Origin: Larus michahellis
Lineage: Eukaryota > Chordata > Aves > Charadriiformes > Laridae
Direction: 5' to 3'
NCBI RefSeq assembly: GCF_964199755.1
Contig: NC_133903.1
Location: forward strand, 2,356,001 to 2,420,000
Length of the DNA: 64,000 nt
Each line of letters opens with the position of its first letter. Positions within the stretch are counted from its first letter, which is position 1. Below are positions 1 through 13,375 of this stretch, piece after piece. The position numbers were made by a program, and so were the translations under genes. The notes beneath the pieces were generated by a model. It did not search any database. It saw nothing but the letters and a program-made list of their open reading frames with translations, and had not been told where the DNA came from.

Positions 1-3000
1 GCACGCTGTAGGCAGCTGGTGGAATTATATCTGTTACCAGCCAAGCCTTAAATATTGTCACTGCATCTCACAATTATTTAACTTCTAAAACTTCTACCTT
101 TCCTGCCTCCACCCCATCCAGAACATCGTTATCATACATCAACTTCTTCCATTGAGAGCATGTATACTAACGCATACTAATCACCAAAAAAATCATAAAT
201 CACTAGAAAATAGTAGTAAAATTATGCATCATCCCAAACTCAGTCACTTAACCACCATTTTTTTTTTGGCAGTTTTATGAAAAGTCTGCACAACCAAACA
301 CTAGTTTGTTTGCCACTGTTCTCACATGACTCGCACCCTGATCATTTAAGCAAATTAAATGAACTGGTTTATTGTTTAAGGAAAGACACAGCTGGTCACA
401 CCACAGCAATATCTTGCTTTGCTTCTAGTAACGCATTAACCGTGACAATAACGGCGCAGGGAGCTGCTGCCAAAACCACACCACCGAGCTTTTCAGATAC
501 CTCAGACTGTGCTTTGTCCGTTTCCACAGACGAGGCAGAATCGCAGCTATCGAGATAGAAATTAGCACAGTCTAAACAGAATAAAGAATATGGAGTCGGG
601 AAACCTTGATTTTCTAACCTCTACTTCTCCTCTGGCTTTCAATTTAGTCCATCAACTTGGAAGGATGAATTTCTCAGTAGCCAAGTTTCTCCACCTGTAA
701 AATGGGGACACTTTGTGCTGTGATTCTCTGAAACCATGCACACGTTCTGAAATTGCAGTGTGCTACTTGCTCCCGATTCAAAGAATAATAGATATTCTTG
801 CCCTCAAAATACAACTGAATAATGTTTGTAAACGTGAACATAATTTTGAAGATTGGAGCTTTCTCTTAGTTGGGGTTTTGGGGGCCTTTTTTTTTTTTTG
901 TAAAAAAAAAAAATGGAGGCGTAAGAAATAAGCTTTCCTCTTTTTGCTTTTCTGGTTCTATTTATATAATTTTTCTCATTAGAGGATAAGCTGCCTCGGA
1001 GCTCTGCTCTACACCACCTTGCATTGTCAGGAAAGCAGTTACTGAATAACAGGAAACGCAGTCTTAACACTGCTGTGTCAGGGCTTATCTTCACTCGAGT
1101 TCCTCCGTGCTCACCGATTGCTAATTAACTCCAAATAGTTTAAACCTTTCTAAGAGTGGTTTGAATATTCCTTAAACTTTCAGTGCGGCCATTACTTTGC
1201 CTTTATTTTACTAATAATCACAAAGGGCACAGACAGATAGCCTTGGCTACATCCACCCAATGCAACTCCACCAGAAGCACCCAGTCCAGCTGGTGGCTGG
1301 GGGCCCTCAGCCAAGAAGTGACTGTCCCCCCCAGCAGAGCCATGGTTATCCATCACAGGCCTCTCCGGACCATTTCAGTGGGAACTACGACCACCACCCC
1401 ATGGCACAGCTGCTTGGCACGGCCTCACCTGCACACACCAGCCATTCCGCAAGCTAAAAAGTCAAGTTAGTCTCTTCCAGTCGAGGGCCAGATACTTTCT
1501 GGAGTTTTCCTGCAATTTCAAAGCCAATCGTTTGAGGATGCTTACGTAGTTTAGCGTGCTCTCTGCACAGCCCCGAGTCCAAGGAACAATGAGGTGACAC
1601 TTCAAATTTGCGTCTTGCATGGAAAATCACCAGTTAAAAAAAAAAAATTGCCTGACTTGCACACGATTACAACGCGTATCTTTTCTTTACCCTTCTTAAC
1701 TATGAGAAGTTAATACCAATAAAATAAACCTGGATTTGGGTACAGCTCAAAGGCAAACGCTATATACAAATCACCTACACGTCACAGCCAGCTTTACGCA
1801 AGTTTTTCAGTAACAATTTGGAGGAACTACTGTGAATGGAAGGGAAACAGTCTACCCAGTCCAACAAACTACTATGCTAAGATGGTCAAAACCAAAGTCA
1901 GTATGGGACATTTGGAATACCACGTGTGAGCTCATTGGAAGCAGATTTCGAGCTGCTGTGGAGCACAGCTACTGCACAAAGAACAGGAACGTTCACCTGG
2001 GAGCTGAAGTGTCTCCGGGCTCGGCAGCATCCCTGTGCCCTCCATACGCATCCCTAGTTTCAAAGCAGCATTTGGAGCAGTAGTGCCAACCGTCAAGTGG
2101 AAATGTAGACCTAGCGCTGAAATATTTTCTCCAGGTAACCCACAAATCCAATTTTGAAACCTAGATTTGTACACATTTGTCTCATTTCACTTCTTTAAAG
2201 TGTTTTGGCTCTTTCCACATTTTTCAACAAAGCTTGTTAAAGCACAACAAGGACGATGCCCTGAAAACGGAGAGCACCGATCTAACACTGGTCACAAATT
2301 ATCTTCTCAACCTCTGAAAGCCACCGCAGATTATTAAAAGATTACAATAAAAACATTCTTTCCCATGTGCCGGTATGAGAAAACATGACGCTACCAATGT
2401 ATTCCAGAGAGCAAGGCTGCACGCACTAGAAAAACCGTGAGCCAACCCTGTCTTGCTCATGTACATTTGAGGTTTTAAGAACACTATTAAACACAGTCAT
2501 TAAGACGACTGATGGTGAGCCAGACCCAAAACATACTACAGACTCAAAATCCTGTCTTTTAACACCTCACGGTCATTGCAGAGCATCTGGAAAAATAATT
2601 TATTGCATGTGTACAATACTGGGAGTGTTCCAAGAGCCGGGACCATGGAAAAATAGAAATACACCCTATTTTTAAGAAGGGATCTTAATATTTTTGACAG
2701 GCACTACTTTCGTGTCGAGTTTTTGTCTTGTTAAGCAAGGGGCCTTGTTTGGTATTTATTCAACAGGCTTTTCCTTTTCTAGACCTCTAGCACTTAAAAC
2801 AGCACACGAGAAAAAAAATGTAATTGCGAAGGCTGGCCAATACGCGTAGGATTACTTCATGAACAGGGAAAAAAAAAAGCCACTGGATGGCCTCACATAC
2901 TTAGAAATGGCTGGGACAAACACTACTTTTCTGTTCTAAAATATCTCCCGGCAGAGGATAATTTGAACTTTAAAGTCACATGATGAAACCATAGGTTTGC

Positions 3001-6000
3001 TAAACATGCAACGTGTATGGGTTGAATGACTTAACCCAAGTTCCCGTTTCCTTCACAGAACTGTGTGTTTTTGCAGTGAGCAAGCGTCTGCATTTTTCAT
3101 CGCCTTGTACAGCGGCTAAAGAAGTTATTCTAACATAGACACCCTGCTTTCTACATAAATAAAAAGGGCTATATCCTCCAAACAATAACTATAATTCATC
3201 TGACTATCCACAGTGGAAGTCTCAGCCAGTGGTATCTGTGGGGCATTTTCTTGAAAAGGTAAGTGCTTTATGTTACTTTGAATATGCAATGTTTTATTCA
3301 TCGCAAGAGCCTCAAACTGTGAAGCTGCAATTATAATTTAACGGGTTTAGTTTTCCCTTCTTTAACAACGTTTGAACTCCGCAAGGTAAAATACTTTATC
3401 TGGGAAACATCCTTAGAAAGCTGAAGTTTATTATAAAGCCGGGCATTAAATAGAGTAAATGTAAAGACTGTTTTCCAGTAAGTACTTAACTGCCATGGAA
3501 CGGCTGCTGGCTACATGATGAAATACTGCTCCGTGGTCTGGGCAAAAGACTCCAGCCACCGCCTCAGAGCGGTCTCTTAAAGGATGGACATTGTTGGATA
3601 ACGCTGACCACACCGCAAGTATTTGTATAGGACAGGAAACACGTCAGCGATGCTGCTCAGGGATTTTGTTCAGTTACTGCCAATTCATTTATATTCTGGA
3701 AAAGTGAAAATAAAAGCTTTCGGTTTCTCAGAAACTGATAATTTTTCAGAAGTTAAGGGTGGGATTTCTTTAATATTTACAACCTCAAATACTTGCCCAA
3801 AATTCCAAGTAGAAATGTGGACATTACAAGAAAAACAAATATGGTATTTTACATTTCAGCCTTTCATATACTGCTACCTGCCCCCATCTTTTAACTTTCA
3901 GACCTAGTACGAACAGGAAGGACAAGTTCACGTATCTATTAACGCCCCAACCCCCAAATTACGTGCAGTGTTGTCACGGGCCGATGCAGGACGTGCCCAC
4001 CGAGAGCTGAGTTTCACAAGGAATATTAGGTGTATTGCTTTATGAGTGGATGAAAGAATATTTTCCTTCTAACGGCTGGTGACAGAGCGCAGAAAGCCTG
4101 CCCTGCCAAAGCTTTTCTAGAGGAAGAATGCTGGCTGCCAGGGAGAAACTCCCCGGTTTAGGAGCTCTTCTTTCTAGACTCTAAATAAACAAGTGTCTTT
4201 GAAACCAAGCTGTCCATTTGTAAAAGTTAACCATCAAGGCGGGGACAGGGGACCAAAAAAAATGAGATCTCAGAGACTGGGTCCTTTCTGTACTCAAAGT
4301 AGCCTTGTCACAACTCGCTATTTTTAAACTGCCTTCTGAACACTGTGCCCATTTCCTCAGCTCCAGCTGTTGGAAGTGAAGGATAACATATTCGCTTCAG
4401 AAAGTAAAAAAAAAAAAAAAAATCAAACGTATTTGCTTTAATTGCTGACCCAAAAGGCAGAGTGGGTGAGTGGGGAAACCAGGCCGGAAGAAGAAAAAAA
4501 AAAAACAAACAACAAAAAAAATAAGAAAAAAGCGAGGCCACATGGAGTTTTCACAACATGCGAATGATGGTCAATTAAAACAAAGTGAGGGCGAGCAGAG
4601 GTAAAGAAGGGACAAAATATGACAATACAGGGAAGATAATGCAAGTAGCATATTGCAAATTTCCCTCATTAATTAATCTTAGGAGAAACAGGAATAAGCC
4701 TGGCTTCTGCCACGGCTTCAATGTACGGGAGCTCTGACACACTATATATTACTGTCTGTTACCTGTGAGTAAACAGAAATAACAAAGTCACTTTACATCA
4801 TAGTATGTTGTGAGAAAAGAAATAAAACTAACTCAGGTCTCGAGGTGTTTTCACCCTAAGTTGACAGATTCCACTAAAAGAGTAAAGGACTCTGGGCCCC
4901 CACCAAGCTGAGCATAACCATTACATGCATTTCGAAATAAAACTCATGTCCCTGCAAGTAAATCCAAGAACCAGACAAGGACTGAGGGAACACCAGATTT
5001 TCTTACAGCAGAAGAAAGTGACATAATAAATTCCTTCTTTTTTTTTTTTTAATGATGGAAACTCAAAGTATTTTGGCAAAAAATGTGGTCAGCTGCATGG
5101 AGATTCTGAAATAAAAGATGTGAGAAATAAACCACCCTCCCGTGCTCTGCTGCTCCCGTGGATCAGATCTTTCTATTTCAAATTAAATTAGTATTACCAA
5201 AAGTCTATAAAAATTTGCAAATATGTTCAACTTACTACAGCAAAAGTTGTGAACTTCATCCCATTATTATTCTAAGCATACATTTACTTTAGTGCAAGGA
5301 ATGAACTTACTGCTTTGGGAATGTTTTAAACCTGTAAAGGCTTACAATTTTTAAGAGTTGTTTTACATGACAGATGAGCACCTTGCGGTCATAAGGCTCT
5401 CCAAAGCTCTCCGTTCAGATGTAAACACACGCACAGAGAGGTTCCGCCACCTGCGACCGTACCCAACCCATCAGCTGCAGAGACTGCGAGGGAGTCACGC
5501 TTTTCTGACAGGGTCCAATCTATAACCTCAGCCAGAAAACCCTCATGCAGCAACTTCATGAGGTGTAGATCTTGTAGAGTGCTATATATCCTCAAATTTC
5601 ACCAAAATAGCTATGAAGAGAAAAAATTTTGAAAAAAAAAAATTAGATTGTAGGATAAGGTCCTAAGTCAGAAATATCTATCTAGGTGTGACCATGTTAG
5701 AGAAGAACATACACGTATTAGCTTGTACGAAGAATCAGGAATATTTGGTTGCAGCCACCTGCACACACCAGCCTTTCCTACCACAATCTGAACACAAACT
5801 TGCGATTTGCTCTCTTAAATACTTACTTAGTGAGACACTAGTACCAAATAAGAGAAGTCTGACATTATCATTGTGATTTTTTAATATTTTTTTTTTTTAA
5901 AGCAGAATAAAAACTTCTAGGAATAACTGGGGGGGGCACGGAATTACTATCTACAGCATTAATGTTAATCTTATTCGCCAAACCAAGAATATTTCAGAAT

Positions 6001-9000
6001 AAACTACAAACTGCTAGCAGATATTTCTTCTTCTGTGACGAAAGCTTTATTGAATTCAAGCAAGCATTGCGCTCATAGTGACTAACCACAGCAAAGCTCT
6101 GAACAGCTGGTTGTTTTGGTGAAGTTTTGTTTGTGTGGGTAATCCTAAAGTGATATTCTAGAAGTTCCCTTTAAAACAGCACACCTAGGAATTTTTCCCT
6201 AAGTCGGAATTTTAATACTTGCACTGATTATAATTATACATATATAGTTGCGTTGTTATTTCCCCCCAAGTAGGTTAGTTCTGGATTGAATGGAGTATTT
6301 TGTTTACTTTAAATTCCTCTGGCAGATGAGGTCCGTTAAGAGACACACACCTGTTAGCGTCACAATGTCTAGGTGGAGAGTAAGAGTGATATCATCATTA
6401 TTATTTAACAGTAATCTTAAATAATGCTTTGTGGTTATAAACGAGAGTTGCAACCCAAGTGAAACTATTTCAGGCATTCATCTTGGCACCACCGACAAAC
6501 GAGGCCTAAGCACACGGGCAGCCTCTCTGCAATAGCACGCTGGTGCGCCGTTAAACTCCCACCACACACAAACCGGTGGGTACAGAAAGAGGAAACCAAG
6601 ATGATGCACGTTCCTACGCACTAAGTTGCAGCTACCGGAGTATGCTGCATTAAGTCTAATGTTCCTGACTTTGTCTTAAAAACTCCAAGCGTAGCTAAAT
6701 AAAATAAAAAATCCCTTGCCGTGGCCAAAGGCCAGCCCCGAGTCAGTACCAAGGCCAGATCCTGAGCAAATTCAACCGAATTCCGGCATCTTGTTTTTCC
6801 TGTCATTCGATGTAAGGCCATATCATTTCCTGTGAAACCAAAACTATGGCCTGTGTTTCCTTTGTGGTTATGTTACTGTAAAAGTTGAATGTTGCTAAGC
6901 TGTTCTGAGATTCTCTGCAAAGACAGCGAGCATGGTTGATTGGCCCATGGTGTAAAAGCTGAGAAGATAACGGAGACCTTCACAGTGCCAGAATGAAATT
7001 TAAGTGTTCAGCCCTTTAAAAGGCCTGATGGGACTAGAAGGTAACATTGGTGGAAGAGCTCAAGATGTAAATATTTCTTAACCTCTTCAAACTACCCTGT
7101 GGGATAACAACAAGCTTTCTGCAGACGCTCAAGCAGTTCCACATCTCTTTCTCTATCCGTCACAAAGTACCTGACCTTCACCAGATTAAGCTTCAAATCC
7201 CTTTTCTAATAGAAGGTCAAAATATGACCCGTTTCCTTCATTCTTGAGATTTCTCCTGAGTATTTGAAGAATACTTTGATGAATCGTAGAAGTTAGAATT
7301 TCATGGTCTTTAGATCTCCAGAAAATAATGAAGATGAATCAAAGCAGCAGAAGGAAGCAAGTCTGTCGGTCTCCATGGCCAAGCTGACCGAATAGCACAG
7401 TAGATCACTTTCAGCCAGGGAGCCAAAGGGAAGCAAATAACATCGTTGCTACTTACTTAATGAAACATTTTCTAGCTTTCTCCCGCCCCTCCGCCAGTGC
7501 TTCCGTATTAAGCATGGAATTTAATTCAGAAATCAGAGTGATCAGCTGTGTTTCAAAAGAGATACTTTGAAATTAAAATCTAGAAGGGAGAAATCGCTAG
7601 TATGAAGAAATACAAAAGCCCAACCAGTTGACTACAGTTGTAAGGTTTTGTGTGTGTGGTTTGGTTTGTTGGGATTTTTTCTTTTAAATTATTCCCACGC
7701 TTCAGTTTGAGCACTTCAGTACAAACTTAAGTCCTTCTCCATGGTTCATATTAAAAATCAGCAAAAAGAAACAAAAGCTCCACTGCGCGCATTGAAGATA
7801 CACTTCCTCAATTAACAAGACAACAATATTTCCTCCCAACGCCTATCATTTCTGATACGATTTTCACTCCATTTTTCTTAAGATTGTTCATATTTAACAA
7901 TCTATTTTTAAGCTTCGACTCTTAACTTGCTTCAGAGACTTCCACCAGTTTTGTCCATCCGTGCTGTCCTACCTGGCGTGCCCCAGCTCCGAGGGGAGAA
8001 CTCAGGCAGAGCCCCACCAGCCCCAACCGCGAATTCACCTCTAACCACTGCTCCTTCCTGCAGTGGGACCTCTCCAAAAATCACCTTTTCTAGAAAGGAA
8101 GAAACTCTGCCTTTAAAAGGGGACAAAGAACACCGCTGAATCAAAACATAACTCCACGGTTTTATATAAATGAAATTATAATTACGTAAGATTATATACA
8201 CACTTAATCAAAGCCTCTTTGATAAGTCAACTTTTCTAATTAAAACCAGTATTAGAATTCCAATTTTGAGGAGAGATTAGAAATATCAGAAATATGAAGT
8301 AGTGTCAGAGGTAACAACCATAAATGAACTGTCAAACAGTATTAAGACACTGACTTATCTATAATGAACACTGCTTAAAAACATTAATGCATCTTTATGA
8401 ACTTTTACCAATTTAAAGTTACTTTCACTTTAAGAGTTAACATCACTAGAATCCCCTTCCGGGAAATGCGTTATGTACAACTGAGTGTATCGCTCTTGGT
8501 ACTAATATGACAGTATAGAGACCTCTCCGAGGAGAGCTCCACTGTCCTGTCTTTACCAGAGGTACCGTCTATGGAGGTGGCTTCTGCAGACCCGCTGTGC
8601 ATACAACAGAACGAAGTAAAAACACCCAGTTCTAATCTAGCACAAAATTGAAATCCTTGTGAATAAAGAAGGATTTATTTTTTTCCCCAGGAAACAACAC
8701 TCTACACTGTAAAAATGCCTATATGTTTAACTTCTTCCAGTACTAAGGACGATGATTTATCAGACATTCAAAATTCATTAGGAATAGTGAGTTCATTACC
8801 TTATGTTTAAAAATATTTATCCTTTGTAACTAAAAAAAAGTATGTTATTCTCTGCATCGGTACAAGGTACACAGAAATTTCCTTTTAGAAATCGAGTTAA
8901 TTATGCTTTTAGGCACTCTGTAAACCTTATATATCCGTATCTATTGCACTCAGTTTTTCATGAGTACATATTATGTTCTCCTACAAAGCTTTTTTGGCTT

Positions 9001-9971
9001 AAAAAGGATCCTCCAAACATTTATATGGTAGCAGAATTATTATATCAACATATCATAGAGTCATTACAGCTAACAGCCTATCCATATTACTCCCTATTTT
9101 CGGGAATTTATAACTCATCTGTAAAAAAATGTTCCTCGCTAAAACTTTATCAATAGGCTTATAATGCACCAGTAATCATTTTCTCGAATTTCAGCATGCA
9201 GAAAAGCATTATTTTTTGCAGTTTCATGCAACAGCCACATCTAAAAATGACAGTATTATTAATGTATAAAGATGGTTTAGTATGAAAGCAGTTTGTTCAT
9301 AACAGTCCTTAAACATTCCCATTAATTTTATAGGGGCTCCTCAGTACAGGCTGCAGTTATGAAAGGCTTTTTTTCATAAGAGAAAGGAAGCAGAACTAAA
9401 ACAAAGAAAGGAATGTGCCTCTTGCCTCGCATTGTGATTATCTCTGCACTTTCCTCAGTATGCGGTGTCAGCCCTGAGACTGTCAGCTGGGTCCAAATTA
9501 TAGACAATTCCCACCCTTGCGACCGCACAGTGAAGCTATTTTGTGGCTGGAGCTGCAACCCACACGCTGGAGCTGCCCTTTTTTGGCAAGATGGAGAGGA
9601 AAAGCGGCTCCACCTAATCCTGGCGCCAACTCCTTCCTCGCCCGCCAAGGGCCAGCTCTCCCCTCCATCCCACGGCCGACACGAGAACGCGCCAAGTCCC
9701 GGCTGCAGGAACATCCCGTTGGCATCAAGGGGGGAAGAGGGCTAGTGGTGAGAGCAGGAACCACACAAAAAAAATAAAAAGGCATATTTTCCCTGGCTAA
9801 AAATATTACGCAAATTTGCTTGAAATTAATATAGGAACACAAAATCCACCCAAAAAGTGACCGCATTTATTCTGAACAAATGGTTCACACCGCACGTAAT
9901 ATTTAACGTGCAAACTAGAGACGTTACAAACTGTACTTTAAAACCTGTTTCACCTTCCTTTTCCATTTCAG
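1..9971. other. AT-rich intronic stretch with no supportable gene
   Basis: No open frame here resembles a known protein or is flanked by convincing splice sites. The sequence is AT-rich with short A/T runs (for example near 888-912, 4407-4422 and 5036-5051). By synteny it should be intron of the minus-strand C7orf50-like gene whose first coding exon is at 35,162-35,305. The only compositional exception is the CpG-rich pocket at about 9,500-9,747, listed separately. Downstream C7orf50 exons may be short and hidden here; none was found by eye. Confidence 0.5.
9500..9747 (+). promoter_or_regulatory. CpG-rich pocket, candidate promoter/5' noncoding exon of the orphan receptor
   Basis: About 230 bases carry roughly a dozen CpG dinucleotides inside an otherwise CpG-poor AT-rich region. 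The pocket ends at a donor-like GTGAGA (9,748-9,753). A strong acceptor (long pyrimidine tract ending CAG at 9,971) begins the receptor's coding exon about 220 bases later. The simplest reading is a first noncoding exon followed by a very short intron. There is no transcript evidence; this is inferred from composition and splice motifs only. Confidence 0.35.
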
Positions 9972-10016
9972 TTTCAAACCCCACTGAACGGGAAGCAAGC
10001 ACAGTCGGAAAGAAGG

Positions 10017-11036
10017 ATGACTTCCCACAACATGACGTGGATCAGCTACCCAAGCAAGAACCTGGATTTCTCCTCCCCAGAAGAAATCGAAGCCATCATA
10101 GCCTCTCAAAACATCATCTCCAGACTTATGCACTGTTACATCGCCTTTTTCGTACCAGCAGGATTAATAGCTGGCATATGCATTTTGATCATTTTCATAA
10201 AGAATTATTTGCAATACAAAGCCATAGAAAATTTAGACTTATTTCTTTTACACTTCACCATCAGCAATATTATAATGATTTTTTTATCGTTTACTGTCAT
10301 AACCAGACCTGACTACTTAAAAGCAACCCACCTCGCGTGTAACGTTCTGTCGTTTTTTTTCAACTTCAGTTATTTCAATTCTCAGTATGTTTTGATTTTG
10401 ACGCTTCTCGTACTATTACTCGAGAGATTTCCACCGAGGACTGCTCTCGGCAACGGAACCCACAGACCCATGTTGTGTGTTGGATTTGTACTTGTATCTG
10501 CCTTCTGTTTGTCGCTGACTGGGGCGGTGCTGGTTGGCACAGATAACTATCACTCGGAAACATATTGCCAGTTAGACCCATTATTTGCATGGCCTGAGTA
10601 CGAGATCATTAAATTCACCTTTGGATTTGGAATCCCATCGTTTCTTCAGATACTCTGTTTTACTGTTCTCCTCGTTAAAGAAGCACCAGCTGATGCTCCA
10701 GCCTTACACCAGCACATTCGTACTTACCCCGCTGCCTACATTATAAACATAACAATATTTATATGCCGCCTATTTTATAACGTTATGATTCTCTTCAGGA
10801 CAATGCTCAAATTACAGAAGAGCATTGGAACGCCCAACAATGAGCTTGTGATGAATATTGCAGAGATAGTGTTGTTCTGTGAGAGCTGTGCCAGTTTGGT
10901 ATGTATACTTTGTTTTCATAAACCATGCAGGGACGAAATACTTCAACTCATACGCAACTGCCGAAGGGGAAACGCTGCCAGCAATCACCTTGAAATACCA
11001 GTCACAATCACCACCCACGAAAGTGGGTCTCAGTAA
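10017..11036 (+). CDS. Divergent orphan seven-transmembrane receptor (339 aa)
   Basis: A single-exon coding region begins at an ATG 45 bases after a good splice acceptor (pyrimidine tract then CAG, exon start about 9,972) and ends in TAA. Seven hydrophobic segments are visible at about residues 38-62, 72-95, 107-135, 151-174, 197-220, 239-262 and 278-300. Cys108 (top of TM3) and Cys184 (extracellular loop 2) can form the class A disulfide, and Asn5 is an N-glycosylation site. The usual signatures are missing. TM1 lacks the GN pair, and TM2 has Ser-Asn where Asp is usual. TM3 ends Leu-Glu-Arg instead of DRY, TM6 has no CWxP, and TM7 has no NPxxY. Loop 3 is short (about 18 residues). A helix-8-like segment with Cys304 and Cys315 could be palmitoylated. 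Its position recalls mammalian GPR146, but the sequence does not read as GPR146. A distant GPR160-like or GPR146-derived origin is possible but unproven. Ligand and coupling are unknown. Confidence 0.85.
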   Translation: MTSHNMTWISYPSKNLDFSSPEEIEAIIASQNIISRLMHCYIAFFVPAGLIAGICILIIFIKNYLQYKAIENLDLFLLHFTISNIIMIFLSFTVITRPDYLKATHLACNVLSFFFNFSYFNSQYVLILTLLVLLLERFPPRTALGNGTHRPMLCVGFVLVSAFCLSLTGAVLVGTDNYHSETYCQLDPLFAWPEYEIIKFTFGFGIPSFLQILCFTVLLVKEAPADAPALHQHIRTYPAAYIINITIFICRLFYNVMILFRTMLKLQKSIGTPNNELVMNIAEIVLFCESCASLVCILCFHKPCRDEILQLIRNCRRGNAASNHLEIPVTITTHESGSQ

Positions 11037-11264
11037 TACCCGCTGCTCTGGAGAACTGTCAATTCGCTTCACTTCTGTAGCTTGTTTGTGGGTTCTGGTT
11101 TGGTTTTTTCCTTCTTCAAAAGAGGATAATTGTTCCTTCTTTAGAACCCAAACCTGGGCTATCTTACAACTAGCAGTACTGGAAGAAAAAAGGTATTTAG
11201 TTTTAGTATTTGCAGTTATCTATGAGAAAACATGTAGGGTCTGGGGTTGTTGGAGAGTTTTTTC

Positions 11265-11287
11265 ATATATATATATATACACATATA
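11265..11287. repeat. (AT)n microsatellite
   Basis: Eight AT dinucleotides pass into ACACATATA, about 230 bases after the orphan receptor stop codon and probably in its 3' UTR. The tract is likely to be length-polymorphic. Confidence 0.8.
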
Positions 11288-13369
11288 AATTGCCTATTTT
11301 CTGCAAGTGTTACTTCAAAACCAAGTAGAAAGAACTAAGTAGCCATAGAAGTGCGCTCTTGTAATAATATCAATGCCCTGGCAAAGATGCAAACAAAACC
11401 ACAGCAGAAAACAACTTTGAACACGGGTAAAAATCTGCAGCCAAAGCCTTCTCTCAGGTATGCTTCCTCTTTTGACTTCTTACCCTACAAGCTACTTATT
11501 TTTATAACATTGGTAAATTCCAGTAGCAGCAAGAGTGAAGTATGGCTTAGGAATCCATTATAACCTTGAAATAGTATGTGATACTATAAATCTACTGTAG
11601 TACTTGTTTATATTATATATATACCCACACACACAAACTGAGCATTTCTTCCCTTTTTCCATTTTCCTTCTATATTTTTTCGTTGGAACCCTTAAGGTTT
11701 TTGTCTGAATCCTTCTGCCAAAAAAAAATTTCAAATTAATGGAAACGCTGGTCCATAAAGGAAAGCCTCGAGTCCTTTGTGAGGCACCGAACTGGAAAGA
11801 TCAACAGGATGGCTAATTAAAACTTTGTGCAAGAATGAAAGCTTTTTGTTAATGCACTCTCAGCGTCAGCTTTGCATTAAGACTTACAGCAATTATTGAT
11901 TTAAGCCATTCTTGATGAGTTTGTTCAGAAGTATGAAGTCGCATGCCTTGCAGGAGTCACATTCAATAACACGCTAACTGAAAAAAGAGAAAAACCAGCC
12001 CAGAACAGTGTAACTGAGGCAAACAAAAGCAGAGCCCCAGTTCCAAACTGAAACCAGGGCTCCGCCGGAGACAAGATCGGAGCATTATACATTTAGATGA
12101 GAATTCATGGGTAAGTGGTGCAAAATAGGGAAGAAAATCTGAATTGGAGAATCAACCAGCTGTGTGCAGGAGTTCGGCTGGAGCCCTGCAGAATCAGTAG
12201 CCGATGCAGGCTGAGACGTAGGTGCAAAGTTTGAAATTCTCGCTTTGAGCACATCGTTACTATCACCGAATTTGCCCAGGAGCCATCTTACACATTTGGC
12301 TTCGGTTTCAGCTTTTCCTCTCATAGAGGTGGAGAGAACAGAAACAAAAGGGAAGGCACAAAATTGTAGTAGATCTTGGATAAAAACGTAGACTTCGACT
12401 GCAAAGCTGTAAGAATACAGTGCTGTGATGAGGAAGGCTCAAGTGACCTGAAGGGTTCAGAGAAAAGCCACCTTGACGCTTAAAGATGTGCCTTCACATG
12501 ACACCCAGATGCTAACAGAACGGAAAGATTGTTTTGCAGTTGGGTGCTTTGGAAGGTCTTCCTGAGGGGGTCCCGATTTGCGTGGAGAGCTGGTGCAAAC
12601 CAGCACAGGGCTGCCTGAGACAGAGAACAGTGAGCACGGATGGATCAAGAGGAACGCCTTCCGCAAAACAACAGCCAAGTGCATAAATGGGAGAATAAAG
12701 GACATTTGTTCAACAATAATACAGTATATAGATCTAGTATCTACATCTATGGATCTAGTCTTAGACATCCACGTCCTGAAATTTATGGACGATGACTGTA
12801 TCACATGCGAATAAAGGGTAATACGTACTGTCACTACGACCACATTTCTGCAAGACGTAAAAACCAACTGGTAAGATGTCTGCACTGTGTTATGTCAGCC
12901 TGTTTTCCCATTCAATTTTATTCTGCTGCCAGCATGAGCAGATGGATAATTAAAGAACACTACATATAAACAGACCATTATAGAACCTGATCAGAAAGGA
13001 ATTACATCGATAAGAATCATCTCTTTGAAAACAAGAGCCAACTTCAGACTCATGAAAGGATTTCTCAGCTGGCATCAGAGGTTTTGGTTTGCACCTGAGA
13101 AGGGGGAGATTAAGCAACACAGACAGAAGATCAGCCCTGCAGAAAGAAGTTTGAAGAGTTGAGTTGTAAGAGCTGTACGTCAGTGAAAAAGCTGACAGAC
13201 TGAGTGCAGGAGTATGTCAGGAGATGCAAGCTGTTCATCCCAATTCAGACAGAATATCATCGGTTCAGCTGCGCCATGGATAAGTAGGTTATTTGCTAGT
13301 ACGGGAATTATGCACAAAGGATTCTACTTTATTCACTGCTTCCATATATTTTATATTTGAGGATGAAAG

Positions 13370-13375
13370 AATAAA
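13370..13375 (+). terminator. Candidate polyadenylation signal for the orphan receptor
   Basis: AATAAA is followed within 15 bases by TGTTGTTT, a reasonable downstream element. It lies 2.3 kb after the stop codon, so it would give a long but ordinary 3' UTR. Other signals may be used instead. Confidence 0.25.

Noticed and set aside
10017..11036. Naming the first receptor GPR146 from synteny
   Set aside because: Its TM2, TM3 and TM7 sequences do not resemble GPR146 as I know it. Position alone is not enough for the symbol.
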